Source of the DNA: Zopfochytrium polystomum | Taxonomy: Eukaryota > Chytridiomycota > Chytridiomycetes > Chytridiales > Chytridiaceae | Assembly (NCBI GenBank): GCA_025765615.1 | Contig: JAIVFJ010000010.1 | Coordinates: forward strand, 248,001-312,000 | Direction of reading: 5' to 3' | Length of the DNA: 64,000 nt | In this document: one piece after another, positions 1-10,895 of the stretch | Layout of the letters: every line of letters starts with the position of its first letter | How positions within the stretch are numbered: position 1 is the first letter of the stretch | Position numbers and translations under genes: made by a program | The notes under the pieces: model-generated | What the model was told of the DNA's origin: nothing | The model's database searches: none | Seen by the model: the letters and a program-made list of their open reading frames with translations, nothing else

Positions 1-2055
1 GTCTTGCTCCGCATCCACTGCTTCACGGAACAAGGTAATCCTTCCGCTTATAGTCTCTTCGTCAAGCTCTCGCTTCGCTCTATAATGTGGAGCATTGCAG
101 CGGCGAGCGGGAAAACATAAGTTTGATAATTAGATTCAACCAAAGCAAAACAGGTCTCCATACTTAGCAGCTGCCTCGCGCATGACAATTTCCATCACTC
201 CTGCCAATTGATCCGGGCCCATAACGGAACATTTTGAATTGGGCCACGAGAACATAAAACGCGGCGCGTAAGCTCGGCCACACATGGCATAGTTGCCTGC
301 ACCGTAGCTAGCGCCAATCACAACTGTGATGTGAGGCACGCGCGAGTTGGATACGGCGTTGATAAAGCGAGAACCGGCTTTGATAATCCCAGCTTCCTCG
401 TATTGTTTGCCGACCATGAAGCCAGTGATGTTTGGGAGAAATAAAATTGGCGTGGAGCTTTGCAAAGGTTTAAAAGAGCGAAAATTTTAGTTCACATTTT
501 GCATACTTCATATTGCAAAGCTGGATGAATTGTGTGGCTTTGTTCGATTCTTCTGGGAAGAGGACTGAATCGTTGGCGATGATGCCAATGTGGAACCCTG
601 CAATGATTCGACACAGGCCCGTGGATGAATAAACAGGCATTTCGCTAAGGTCAGCTTCAACTTCCCGGCTCGGCTAGGCAGTTACTGCACCTTGAACATG
701 CGCCCATCCCGTGATGAGATTCTTCCCATACAGTGGTTTGAAGTCCAAAAAGCGAGAACCATCCACGAGTCTAGCGATTACTTCGCGTGCATCAATCGGA
801 AGGCGTATATTTGCCTGCACAACGCCCAACAAGGACTCTGTGTTGCAAGTGACATTGGAAGTGATCGTTAAAAAAAACAGGATCCACAGAAGTGTGAGAC
901 AAACTCAAAGAATACAAACCGGCGTCGTAAAGGGGTTCTTCGATTACACCACGAAGAACGCGAGCGGGGAGAGGTGTTTTCTTCCTCCAATTCAGGGAGG
1001 CGACCCAGTCTCGAGCCAACAGGATGGCCTCAAGTTCATTTGCGGCCATCTGGTCGGCCAAGCCCGACTTTTGCGCATGCATGACGGCGCCTCCAAGACT
1101 CTCCGCATCAGTCACTTCTCCTGTGGCCATTTTGACAAGAGGAGGACCACCGAGGAAGACTTGAGCTTGATCCTATACATTCAGGTTGGTTGAATGTAAA
1201 TCCGTCGAAGGTGGGAAATGCGAAAATTTCACTGTCTCCGTTGACTCACCTTGACAAAGATGGTGTAGTCGCTCATGCCGGGAATGTAGGCGCCACCAGC
1301 GGTGGAAGAACCGAAAACGACTGAACACGAAGGAAGGTTCATTTTGCTGCGTATGGCAAGATTTCTGAAGCTTGCGCCGCCCGCATGGAAGACACGAGAT
1401 TGTTGCCCAAGATTTGCGCCCGCAGATTGGGTGAGCTGTATGGAGGGAAGTCGATTCTCTACCGCGATCTGGTGAAGTCTTATGCCTTTCATAACCGACA
1501 TCTCGTTGGAAGCCCCACCGAACAGTGTTGGGACATTTCCTGTGATCATGGTTTCGACACCGCTAACAATGCCAATAACTGCAACGATGGATGCACCAGT
1601 TGTCATGCCCTCCATATCGTACCCAGCCAAGGGGAGCAGCTCCAGGTACGGCGTATCCGGGTCAAGCAGCAATTGGATTCGTTCGCGTACTACCCAGTCA
1701 TAAGCAAAACTAGAAACACGACTCGGTTAAGGGCGTTTTGCATACCGCGTAACTGTCCACGGCGCATATGCCGGACAACGTCCTTCTCCTTTCCTTCGGA
1801 GGATGCCTGCTTCAGCTTTTCGGCTAGATCCTCACAAAGGTTTCGCATAGCGGAAAGGTTCTCGTGATACTCTGGAGGGGCCGCGGATAGATTCGCCGGA
1901 ATCTGGGACTTTATGCGTGGGTATAGCTTTGCGGACGGCGACGCTGGGACGGCGGGTCGCGGTGGTGGAACGGGCGGTGGGGTCGGCAGCATCAGGGACG
2001 CGGCAACCGACGCGGAGACTGGCTGTGGCTGGGGCGGGGAAGGAGCGGGGGGCAT
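1..2055 (-). CDS. Acyl-CoA carboxylase, carboxyltransferase (beta) subunit, partial
   Basis: Carboxyltransferase of the biotin-dependent acyl-CoA carboxylase family, which passes carboxyl from carboxybiotin to an acyl-CoA (methylcrotonyl- or propionyl-CoA types). The gene reads leftward and continues past position 1. The N-terminal exon starts at 2055 with a Pro/Ala-rich stretch. The exon at about 1672-1229 holds [28 protein letters not shown] and the oxyanion-type [14 protein letters not shown]. The exon at about 1130-900 holds [15 protein letters not shown]. Further exons hold [18 protein letters not shown] (about 600-490) and [20 protein letters not shown] plus [20 protein letters not shown] (465-164). 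The intron at 163-80 (GT...AG) leads into [20 protein letters not shown] at 79-1. The first-domain sequence differs from textbook MCC-beta, where GGTYYP is usual, so substrate is left open. The splice site of the first intron near 1746 is uncertain. Confidence 0.88.
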
Positions 2056-3215
2056 GTGCGGCTACTTCGTTTTCGATGAATTTTTGAATTTTTGATATCT
2101 CCCTTTTTTCATTTTGTATTTCCGCCTTCGGCTTTTTTTTTCTTTCTCCTTTTCTTTTCGGCTCGCTCGGCAAATCCATCGTGATCTTTGCGCCACGTGT
2201 TTCAGGTTCGGTACCGCCAGTCGCAGTGGGTTCGAAGCGATGTCGCTTTTCTGCAAGTCAGTCCACGACACCAATTGGACGAAATTACTGGTGGGATGAA
2301 GGGTTGGGCAAATTTCTTTATAATTGCTTTGCGTAGCTTGCGGTATTCCATTTGCCCTCGTCATCAAACTTTCAGCGCTTTCGGCGACAGCGTATTTGTA
2401 GTATTATGCTGTCGGGGCAGGCATTACCCTTTGTGTTCTTCTCCGAAGTCTGCACCACCACGCCAATGCATGCAGTCTATAGATCCAAGCATGCCACGGA
2501 AGTGGCGTTCCGGTCGGGCTGTCTTTCTAAATAGTGTCACTATCCAAGCAAATTGTCTTTGAAATCTTCACATACCATCAATCCTGTCAGCAGAATCTGC
2601 GAACCCAAGAATCTGAATAGCGGCTGTGAATTTTTGCAGTCTGTAAAGTCCAAACTTTGCATTCTGTCTTTATATTTAAAACTGCTGTCGTAATCCTCAC
2701 AGTTGCAATCTTTGGAACAGATCTGATGACATTTGAAATCGATTTTTGATCATCTCCTTGCCATATCTTGGGGTCTCTCATCAACTAATTGCTTACAAAA
2801 CCTTGAAAACTCGCAGTTGATATTCTGACGCTTTCCCGGTTGGTTTTGGTCAAATCCTTGACCTGAATCACTGTCACCTGCAAGAACAAACACAAAGACA
2901 GCTGCCAATCGCCTCTCTAGAAGGTTATTGCACAGATGTCAGAGATCATCATTGGCGGTGGTGTATTTTGCACCTTCCACAGATCTGGAAGCTCCTTTTC
3001 CAGCAACGGCAGACAAGATCGCCCAGGCTAACCCCCAGGCACCCTTTTAATCATTGGAGACTAAACACTTCACTGAGGGAATATGGATGCGAGCAGTGTC
3101 AGCCTCGGCTGAGAGTGGACTGGTGGAGCAATTGGCTTGCCAGCTCTGGTTGGAGCCAGGCGGAGCCAGTTCGTGGCCAGTGGACCACCTTCTGATCCAG
3201 GCTGGGGTGTTACAG
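2056..3215. other. Intergenic region, no gene recognised
   Basis: This lies upstream of the carboxylase start and should hold its promoter. It is pyrimidine-rich on the + strand near 2095-2165. The short reading frames here show no family resemblance. From about 2880 the composition resembles the neighbouring transposon-derived DNA. Confidence 0.5.
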
Positions 3216-3461
3216 TGTTAGTGAAAGAATTCGTTAGGCTGGATTGTCTATGGGTTGTGCAGCTGTGGAGATGGAGGTAGTACACTACTGAAGGTGGTGG
3301 TGGTGGGAGGTTGAGCTTGGCAAAAGTCAGTCTTGTGTTTGTCACATATACAAAACTGTTACAAGGACCATCACTTGCAAAATGCTGCAAGTCATCCTTG
3401 CAGAGCAGTATCAGGTCAAAGCTCCTGCACACTGCTTACACCAAAAGACCCAAAACTAACA
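3216..3461 (-). repeat. 3' LTR of the minus-strand copia element
   Basis: A 246-bp block begins TGTTAGT and ends ACTAACA, a 7-bp perfect terminal inverted repeat with TG...CA ends. Directly to its right (3462-3475) the minus strand reads an AGCTTAGGGGGGAG polypurine tract, as expected just upstream of a 3' LTR. It is therefore the left, 3' end of the copia element whose RNase H and RT lie at 3866-5427. Confidence 0.75.
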
Positions 3462-3865
3462 CTCCCCCCTAAGCTGTGGGCAGGAGCAAAGGCTGGCACA
3501 GAGGAAAACCTTAAGCCATAGTCAACTTAAAGAAGCCATACACCAGAGAAAGAAGAATGAGAAACACGTTGACTGGCCATCGGATGGCAGAACAGAAAGG
3601 ACAGACTGCACTAACAAGAAATGGATGGGGGCACATTTTGAACTTCAGAGTTAAAAGAAAATGAGTCAAAGTAATGAAAAGGAACAAAGAAGAAAACAAC
3701 TTCACAGATAAGAAAAATGAATCAGAGGAAAGAGAAGAAACAAAGACCAATGCAACTCAAATGGTATTCACTGAGAGCAGCTGAGAGAGATTTCGTCATG
3801 TAGTCTGCAGGCTGTTCTCCTCAAGCAATCCATTCAAGCTGTACTACTTCTTGTTCAACGAGTTC

Positions 3866-5545
3866 TCAAATATAATGATACTTTACCATGATATGCTTGA
3901 ACTGATTGGTGTAAAGATCATCTAAACTGAGGTTGATCACACCGCTGTTGTCAGTGTAGATGACAAGAGGAGTTGGAGATGGAAGTTGAAGTGCTGAGTA
4001 GAGTTGGGATAGTGCCTTAAGTTCTCGTCCCAGTTCAGACACAGCTACATATTCAGCTTCCTGCAGTGACAGCATGCCAGTGCTGCTCCAAACAGATGTC
4101 CAACTAAAAGCTGTTCCTCCAAATAGAACATAGTAGCCAAGCTGTGATTTCCCATTTGAGTGGACACCATGGGCAGTGTCGAAGTAACTGGCTATATCTG
4201 TGCAGTTGCAAGAATAGAATAAACCATACTCACTATTACTGTTGAGATATTCGAGAACCCAAATAAGATCTTCATGTGTTGCTCGCTGGGATCCTTGTTG
4301 AAGGCACCAAGGTATGAAACAGCTGGGGTAAGGTATGGTCGCGTGTGTGTTGCAAGGTGGTTGATGCTGTCATGGATTGCCTGGTACAGTCTCTGATCTG
4401 CAGCTGCTTTGTCAATCCTACGTGACTGAAGATTGAGACTACTGGGAAGGGCAGTTCTTCAGTGCAGTTGTTGATAATGTTTGCATGGCACTGAAGTAAC
4501 ACCTTGCTATAGACTTTCTTGTGTAAGAAGATTCCGTCATTTTGATGTTCCAGCTGCATATTGAGGATGGTTTTGATTGTTCCTATTTCGCAGAGCTTGT
4601 AATGAGATTTTAGCAGTGTGATGACAGAGGTGACCTCCCCAGAATCCCCAAAGAAACAAATATCAGCGACATAGATGGCAATGAAAATAACTTTTCCATC
4701 CACTTGGCGGAAGAGGATACAGGGGTCTGCTGTGCTTTGCTGATATCCATTCGACTTCAGGTGGCCAATCAGTTCTTGGTACCAGCACCGGCCAGCTTGC
4801 TTGATACCATTAACAGCTCTCTTCAGTAGCCAGACTTTGCCATCACAGCGGTAGCCGTCTGGCTGCTCCATATAAATGGGCACATCGAGCATGATGTTTA
4901 GGTACGCATTGCTGATGTCGACAATAGCAATCTGCCAATTGTTTGCAGCTGCCATGGCAATGAGCCAATGAAGACTATTGATTTGGACAACAGGAGAGTG
5001 AGTATTCCAAAATCAATGCCATGACGTTGAGTGAAGCCCTTAGCCACAAGCCGTGCACAGAAGCGCTCAATGCTGCCCTCTGGTTTAAGTTTGACCTTGT
5101 AGACCTATTTGTTCTGCACGATGTTGATGTTGGTGGGCTGTTCCACAACTTCAAAGGCTGCAGAGATGGCACTGCACGAGTTTGGGGATCAGGACATGTT
5201 GTGCTTGTGAGGTAGGTTTGTCCAGAATGCGTACACTTGGCTGAGTTGTCAGGTGATGGTGAATGTGAATGTTGGTGATGAGGAGGTGGTTCTGGTGGAG
5301 GTGGAGAAGCCTGTGCCGCATCCCTAGTGGGTGTATCTACCATTGTTTTCTCTTGTAGGGATTTTGTAGGAATAAGTTTATCACTCTCAGATATCCAACA
5401 CACAAAAGTAAGCAGGGTAAAATGCACAGGTGAGCCTTCTGCACAATGCTGGTCTGGGCTCCCCCCAGTACCCTATGAGGTGAGACGACCACTCCCCCAT
5501 ACACAGCTTGCCCTCAACGCTACCCCCCCATGTCTCGCCTGGGCA
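3866..5545 (-). pseudogene. Ty1/copia reverse transcriptase and RNase H, broken
   Basis: On the minus strand, frames between about 5210 and 4975 read [20 protein letters not shown] and [10 protein letters not shown], the start of a copia RT. Positions 4955-4272 continue with [20 protein letters not shown] and LLKRAVNGIKQAGRCWYQEL. The catalytic box reads YVAD in place of YVDD. Positions 4075-3866 hold the RNase H piece QEAEYVAVSELGRELKALSQ with YTDNSGVI. Several frameshifts and stops separate the parts. It is the 3' half of the same element as the integrase at 7874-9315; a solo LTR has split the two. Confidence 0.85.
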
Positions 5546-5701
5546 CATCATGTTGAGATTCGACCCACAGGGTACACTATGCCTGTTACTGATGATCCAT
5601 TTGAGTACTCCATCCAATCACATTGAATGGGGTGTTTGAAGGACTCAGTAGATTCAAAACTTGAATGGGGCGCTTGGAAGGGCTAATCTGTTCTCAATAA
5701 A

Positions 5702-6718
5702 TTTTTTTTTTTTTTTTATTGTTCCAGCCCCAGAGGGCTGGCGGGAAGAGAAAGAGCCATCAACGGTGAACCGTAATGGACTACGTCCAGATATCACCTC
5801 AGCAAAACCCACCCCATGCGCTACGGACTTACAGGGTCGTCAGGCATCTCCACCACACATAAAGCCACAATGATCAAAGGAGAAGGGGAAAACACAGAAT
5901 CAAGAAAATAGAGAAGTGAGTCTGAAGGAGGTCAGTGTAAGAGAGGGGAGCAGCTGTGAAAAGTCGGAGGGTTGGGATAAGTCAGATTAGGCAACAGCCC
6001 ATGTCAAGATTGAGAACGGCAACAGTGGCTCAGTGAAAGTTGGGGGGATCAGCAGGAGATGGGTGACGAGTGGCTCTTGCTTGTTGGCGTGAGGGGAGTT
6101 GTATTGTGTGGTGAAGCCAGATAATGCCTGCAACAAGTTTTATGTGGCTGAGGTAGTGGTCAATCCATCTGGAAGAAGCCTTGGTGCACAAAAGCCAGAA
6201 GCCTGGGCAACAGTGGAGTGCCGGCGACTACACGTGGTGCAGCGAGGTTGAGAGGGTTGTGAAGAGCTGTTACGAGTTCTGTGGGATGATGGAGTGGGAG
6301 GGAGGGAAGAGTTGATGTTTGGAGAAGACAGTGGGTGAGAGGCTTTTGGTGGAGGGGATCTGCGGGGCATGGAGCGCTTGTCAGAGGGCTTGATGGACTT
6401 TGACTTCGCCCAAGAGATAGTGTTGTCGCAACGGGGGATTCCAAATAAGTCGATGGGCGTCAAGAAGGAGCTGATGGAAAGTGGTGACAAGGGTTTTAAG
6501 GACAGAGGCAGCAGGGTTATCACGTGAGAAGAAGGAGTCATAAAAGGATTGAGGGATGAAGCCACGAAGGAGGGAGGAAAAATTGATACAAGATTGATGA
6601 TCAAAGAGAAATTCAGGGCAGGAGAGCCAGTAAATGGGATGGGCTTGGGGAGGAGAGTGACCATGAGGTGCAGGAGGAACAGAGGAGGAAAGAGTTTCAG
6701 TAAGGGTGTTGCGAATCA
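5702..6718 (-). mobile_element. 5'-truncated LINE with 13-bp target duplication
   Basis: A poly(T) run at 5702-5717 marks the 3' poly(A) tail of a minus-strand LINE. It is followed by the 3' UTR seen in all LINE copies here (attgttccagccccagaggg). The minus strand then reads the C-terminal end of the LINE ORF2. TGTTCTCAATAAA occurs at both 5689-5701 and 6719-6731 and is the target-site duplication. The intact sequence of the target is visible at 52203-52216. The copy covers only about the last 1 kb of the full LINE at 45614-52064. Confidence 0.9.
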
Positions 6719-6888
6719 TGTTCTCAATAAAAAGAGATAGGCAAAGGCGGCTGTTGTTCTAGCTTTGTTCATCCTACCGGTAGGAACAATGCAATTAGAA
6801 CATGCACAAAAACGCTCAAACTACGCACTCTGCACATGTAACACAGCACAGCAAGCATGCAGAAGCAGTGTACCACTGCCCCATGCTC

Positions 6889-6962
6889 CGGAATTCCGCT
6901 CTCTGCATTGGAATTCCGCTTCCTGATCTGGAATTCCGCTCTCTGCATCGGAATTCCAGGTT
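6889..6962. repeat. Tandem 20-bp repeat with GGAATTCC cores
   Basis: Three and a half copies of a unit close to GGAATTCCGCTCTCTGCATC, each with an EcoRI-type GAATTC palindrome. It lies in the U3 of the solo LTR, upstream of its TATA box. Confidence 0.85.
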
Positions 6963-7195
6963 TCCAGCTGTGCTGTGCAATCTGAGCAATGCAACAGGCA
7001 TTTAGGAATCAGGGATTGCACCAATCACTGCATTTCTAAAAGTGAGATAAAAACTGAGCTCACCAGAGATTGCACCAATCATTGGATTTCTAAAAACAAG
7101 GAAAAAAAACAGCTTGTTTCCCAAACAAGCTTCCTGATTTGGAAAAATCCAAACCAATTTACAAGCAACTGTTTCTCAAACAAGCTGTAAATTGG

Positions 7196-7425
7196 TTCCT
7201 GGTGGTACTCAGCCCAGACAAAGTACTCAGCCCAAGGTGGTACTCAGCCCTGGCTGGTACTTAGCCCTGGGTGGTGCACAGCCCAAGCTGGTACTCAGCC
7301 CTGGGTGGTGCTCAGCCCAGGCTGGCACTTAGACCTGGTTGGTACTCAGCCCTGAGTGATGCCCAGCCCTGGGTGGTACTCAGCCCTGAATGGGTACTTA
7401 GCCCAGGCTGGGGATTGGTGCTCAG
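7196..7425. repeat. Tandem 20-bp repeat array in LTR U3
   Basis: About eleven imperfect copies of a unit close to TGGTACTCAGCCCAGGC. The array ends about 80 bp before the LTR TATA box at 7506. Such arrays in U3 often act as enhancers, but that role is inferred here. Confidence 0.85.
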
Positions 7426-7873
7426 CCTGCTTTATCTCATTTCTGTGGCCTGCTCTGTGCAGCCCACTGCTCCCTCTGTTTTCTGATGGCTCCAACCTGC
7501 AGGAGTATAAAAGCAGCAACCTCTCACAGAGATCAAACAAGGAATCCAACCTTGCTGCTTTGACAGAATCCAGTGCAAAACAAGCCAATCTCTCTTCCTC
7601 CATTTGCTCTCTCTTCCCTCTCTGCTCACTCACTCCTCTCTCCTCTCTCCATCCTCTCACTCGTCTCCCTTTTCCATCATCACAGCTCTCTCCTCTCTCT
7701 TCCTCTCAACACACACCAAGTCCCTCCAGTCCTGAGTGGGATTTCATCACATCAGGAGAATAACTGTCTCCTGGTTGGCGCTCCTCACCTCCTCTGACAC
7801 AGGTCTGGGCCACACTAGCCTATGAGCTGGGGCTTCAGTTGTCGTGGGCCTTCGGTGGCTTCACATTGCTGGT

Positions 7874-9315
7874 CTACCCCCTGATCCAGTCTCCCTCAGT
7901 CACGCCTATAGTGCTCCCAATAAGGCCCACTGGGGATGACGTTAATTTGCAGTAGCACAGAATCCAACCCATTGTGCCATCACCTCCAACACCAGAGCTG
8001 TACATCATTATCTGATTCACTTCTGCTGTGCTTACCTGAGGGGTGACACTTTTTACCAGTTCCACCAGGGCCACTGGTGTTGGTTCTGGCTCAGGTAGCT
8101 GTTGAATGTGTACATTTGCTTCACGAAGGAGGGCCTTGATGTTGGTGTTGGTTTCCTGAAGTTTGTCAGCTGAGAGTAAGGGCGTGTGGATATGCTGTAG
8201 TTCTGAAGCATCATCATCAGCATCTGATTTGTTGAGTTTGGGAAAGCTGTCTTCGGCGATAGTGAGGTTGTTGAGGCGATGTGTGATAACGTAACCAGTG
8301 TTGATGGCGATGAGCCAGGCAATGGATCGGCCTATATTGCCAATGTATATTGCTGGTCGTGCTCGTTCTGCCAGTTTCTTGTACTGGTGTGTGCTGCTGC
8401 GTTCCTTGGCTGTCACATGGTAGAGGCAACCAGCGCCAAAAACCCTAAAGTGGCTGATGCAGGGAGGAAAGCCAAGTAGCATTTCAACTGGTGAAAGCAA
8501 ACCACGACTGAGAACTGGCAGTGTGTTGATGATGTCCACGGCATGTCGAATAGCATAACCCCACCAAGACCAAGGTGAGCCAGCATGCTGAAGGAGTGAA
8601 CGAGTTACATCCATGACTGTCCTAACTGCACGTTCTGCTTTGCCGTTGAGCTCTGGTGTGTGTGGTGGACTGACTTCAACCCGTATCCCACGAGAGGCAC
8701 AGAAGCGTTCAAAGGCAGTTGACTTAAGTTCACCCCCATCAAACCTAACTGACTTAACCTGAACGTCTCGCACAGTCTGGAGTTGCTGAATGATTTTGAT
8801 GGCTTCTGGTAAAGCATCAGACTTCCGTCGTAGGTTGGTTGGCCAGATATAATTGCTGACATAGTCAATGGCAATGAGGGAAAGCTGTACTGCCCTGTGA
8901 ACTTGGGTTTGACCTCCACAAGGTCAAACGCCAAGTGTTCCCCAGGTAGCTTGTCCGGAGGATCTGTGTAGGGAATAGAGGCACGTGTCTGCTTTGCAAT
9001 AATACAGGCCTTACACTCGTCCTCAAGCAGTTCTAAGTCTATGTCTTGAAAGTCAGCACAGGTTCGTTGTTCCTTCATGGAACGAAGTCAAGCATGGGGA
9101 ATGTGTCATAGACGTTGGTGCAGTTGGCAAGTGTCTGGTTTTTTGCTGTTGAGAAATGCTGCACGAATGCTGTGTGTGTCTGCAGGTTCTGCTGACGTGA
9201 AAAAGTTGTAATATCTGCTGGCGCAATGGGCGAGAAATTGAGTGCTGTAATTGAACGTTGGGTTTGCTGCAGTTGGGAACCACTGGAGGCTGTGCTGAAG
9301 GATCATTTGAAGAAC
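7874..9315 (-). pseudogene. Ty1/copia integrase region, broken
   Basis: On the minus strand, 9315-8900 reads the GAG-pre-integrase part (FLAHCASRYYNFF, then CKACIIAKQTRASIPYTDPP). The integrase core follows in shifted frames: EHLAFDLVEVKPKFTGQYSF, then VKSVRFDGGELKSTAFERFC, SPPHTPELNGKAERAVRTVM and SPWSWWGYAIRHAVDIINTL at 8773-7874. The catalytic triad region (D, D, then E in NGKAER) can be followed. Frameshifts near 8870 and after 7874 disable it. Its RT half lies at 3866-5545 beyond the solo LTR. Confidence 0.87.
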
Positions 9316-9320
9316 TGCTG

Positions 9321-9673
9321 TGTTATGAATCACCCTCTGGAAACCTCTGGAACCTTCTAGAACATTCCTTCATGGAACCTTCTGGAACCTTCTGGAACAT
9401 TCTAGAACATTCCTTCATGGAACCTTGTGGAACCTTCTGGAATCTTCTTTGCTTTCCTGACTTGTCTTGTTGTCATTGGTATCATTGGTATCATTGTATT
9501 ACTAATTGCTCTTTCTGGAACTTTCTTTGAGTCTTGACAAGGAACACTCTCAAAAGGTATAAAAGGGGGATGGGGGACCTGTCCCATCCCTCAAGTGAAT
9601 TATTGTTTCCAATACAATCATCACTCCTCTCAGTTCCTTGTCTGCCTTGTCCTGTCCTGCCATGTTCCTGACA
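9321..9673 (+). promoter_or_regulatory. LTR promoter with heat-shock-element arrays and TATA box
   Basis: Within U3, 9349-9368 is four contiguous nGAAn/nTTCn pentamers, 9374-9413 is eight contiguous pentamers without a mismatch, and 9419-9448 is six with one mismatch. A further three lie at 9512-9526. This is the consensus bound by heat-shock factor trimers. TATAAAA follows at 9558-9564, then a leader with GGGGGATGGGGGACC. Known parallel: the ONSEN copia element of Arabidopsis uses LTR heat-shock elements. Heat induction here is inferred. Confidence 0.75.
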
Positions 9674-9713
9674 TCATAATTCACTTCACCCTCTCCTACT
9701 ACTCTCTGCCATC

Positions 9714-9843
9714 ATGTCTGACTCAAACAACACCTTCCCTGATGCAACTGCCTTCCAAGCCTTGATGGACCAATTACAAGCCCTTTCAAGACAGACACGC
9801 CAACTTCAAGAACAAGTCCTTCACCAGCAGCGCCAGCTTCAAC
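9714..9843 (+). pseudogene. Gag-like N-terminal fragment
   Basis: ATG at 9714 opens a frame starting MSDSNNTFPDATAFQALMDQ, followed by a Gln-rich coiled-coil-like stretch (LQALSRQTRQLQEQVLHQQ). It is cut off by the deletion into 3' LTR sequence at about 9845, after which the frame reads LTR bases to a stop at 9902. The position just after a 5' LTR and the coiled coil suggest gag. No nucleocapsid or protease remains. Confidence 0.6.
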
Positions 9844-9909
9844 AACAATCATCACTCCTCTCAGTCCCTTGTCTACCTTGTCCTGTTCTGCCATGTTCCT
9901 GACATGCTG

Positions 9910-10500
9910 GGTCACCTTCTTCATAGCTGCTGTGGTGAATAACACCTGGTTGGAGGTCTCATGCCAATTGATAGTAACTGCATAGCTGAAGGTCCCTGTT
10001 GGCAATAAAGTTGACTGGGCATTCTGGAGCAAACTGCACGCCTTCAATAATGAGAGTGATGTTGTTTGCAAGAGGAATTCATCCCTCACAGTTGAGAACT
10101 GGGCCATCGAATGTGATGCGCATGCTGGATTTTTGGTTGTTGAGGGTTGATGGGATAAAGAAGGAGAAATCAAGAAGAGAAGTAACATTGCAACCGTTAT
10201 CAATAAGGAGAGGAAAGGAAATAACAGGAGGTGGAATGTTGACTGCAAATGCCCAAATCACTCCTGGATCATCCAAAAATCCTGTTGGTGGTTGTCGTCA
10301 CTTTGGCTGCCAAACTGTGAGTTGTAAGTCTCTTCCCATAACTGCTGTTCACTTGCAAACTGCTGACTCTGTTGTTCATCCCAATCACTGTCTGCTGGTG
10401 CTTTGTACGTTAGGAGTGCCTGTTGGGATTGCTGAGGCATCTGCTCCTGCACGTTTGGATCTGAAGGACATTCCCTTGCATAATGTCAACTACCACTGCA
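9910..10500 (-). pseudogene. Copia gag zinc knuckle and protease remnant
   Basis: The minus strand reads a damaged zinc knuckle near 10500-10455 (C..., then HYARECP). A Gln-rich stretch and the protease box LLIDNGCNVTSLLDF (10276-10079) follow; the usual DTG/DSG is DNG here. NITLIIEGVQFAPECPVNFI comes next. Direction and order place it just upstream of the integrase at 9315, so this is the 5' part of the same minus-strand copia element. Stops and frameshifts are present. Confidence 0.65.
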
Positions 10501-10513
10501 ATTGTCCACCAAA

Positions 10514-10882
10514 TGCTACAAGTCCCCCCAACCCTATGCATGTATGTACAAGTGCCAAAAATAAAGAATAAATAGGTGGGCTTGGGGTACGGCCTGTCAG
10601 GCACCCCATCCCTAGGCAGTCGGGCAGTCTCTGTTAGTCACTGAAAAAGAAAATATGTTGAGGAAACCCTGGTGCAACAGAAACTGTTAAGACAAAAGTG
10701 GTAAAAGCAGGCCCAATAATAAAGACGGGTTAGCTGCAAATACACTTTGATAACGCCTTGGAAACTAAAGAACTGGGAGTAACAATAGGGGTCCTGATCC
10801 TTGCAGTTTTATGACAGGTACCGCTTGTTTTTGCGAATAAAATCCCTAGACTTTATCACTGAGACCTCGGTGTAGTCTCACA
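10514..10882. repeat. 369-bp dispersed repeat, copy 1
   Basis: This matches 35869-36237 over its whole length with scattered substitutions. It starts TGCTACAAGTCCCCCC and ends GTGTAGTCTCACA. The right end is an inverted form of the TGTGAGACTA terminus seen at 34785. It could be an LTR read on the minus strand or the right part of an inverted-repeat element. Confidence 0.75.
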
Positions 10883-10895
10883 TGTCTTTTTCGTC

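Larger units (their letters stand above)
5546..7754 (+). mobile_element. Solo LTR (TGTTGAG family) inserted in copia, itself carrying a LINE
   Basis: The element runs TGTTGAGATTCG (5551) to ...TTCATCA (7749). It is flanked by the 5-bp duplication CATCA at 5546-5550 and 7750-7754, which defines an LTR insertion. Without the LINE at 5702-6718 and the 13-bp LINE target duplication the LTR is about 1.17 kb. Its U3 carries two tandem arrays (6889-6962 and 7196-7425). A TATA box (TATAAAA, 7506-7512) is followed by a pyrimidine-rich leader. The left end recurs at 52065-52234. No internal retroelement genes are present, so it is a solo LTR. Confidence 0.8.
9316..9909 (+). mobile_element. Internally deleted LTR retroelement with heat-shock-element LTR
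   Basis: The element spans 9321-9904 and is flanked by the duplication TGCTG (9316-9320 and 9905-9909). It has a complete LTR (9321-9673, TGTTATGAATCACC...CCTGACA), a short leader and the first part of a gag-like frame (9714-9843). It then jumps straight to the last 60 bp of a 3' LTR (9845-9904). A deletion from inside gag to the 3' LTR U5 has removed everything else. The insertion interrupts the minus-strand copia between protease and integrase. Confidence 0.85.

Noticed and set aside
6889..6962. GGAATTCC repeats as heat-shock elements
   Set aside because: GAA and TTC are adjacent without the two-base spacing that heat-shock factor requires.
9712..10248. 178-aa minus-strand frame as one protein
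   Set aside because: It runs across an LTR-element insertion boundary at 9909/9905 and mixes copia sequence with antisense LTR and gag sequence.
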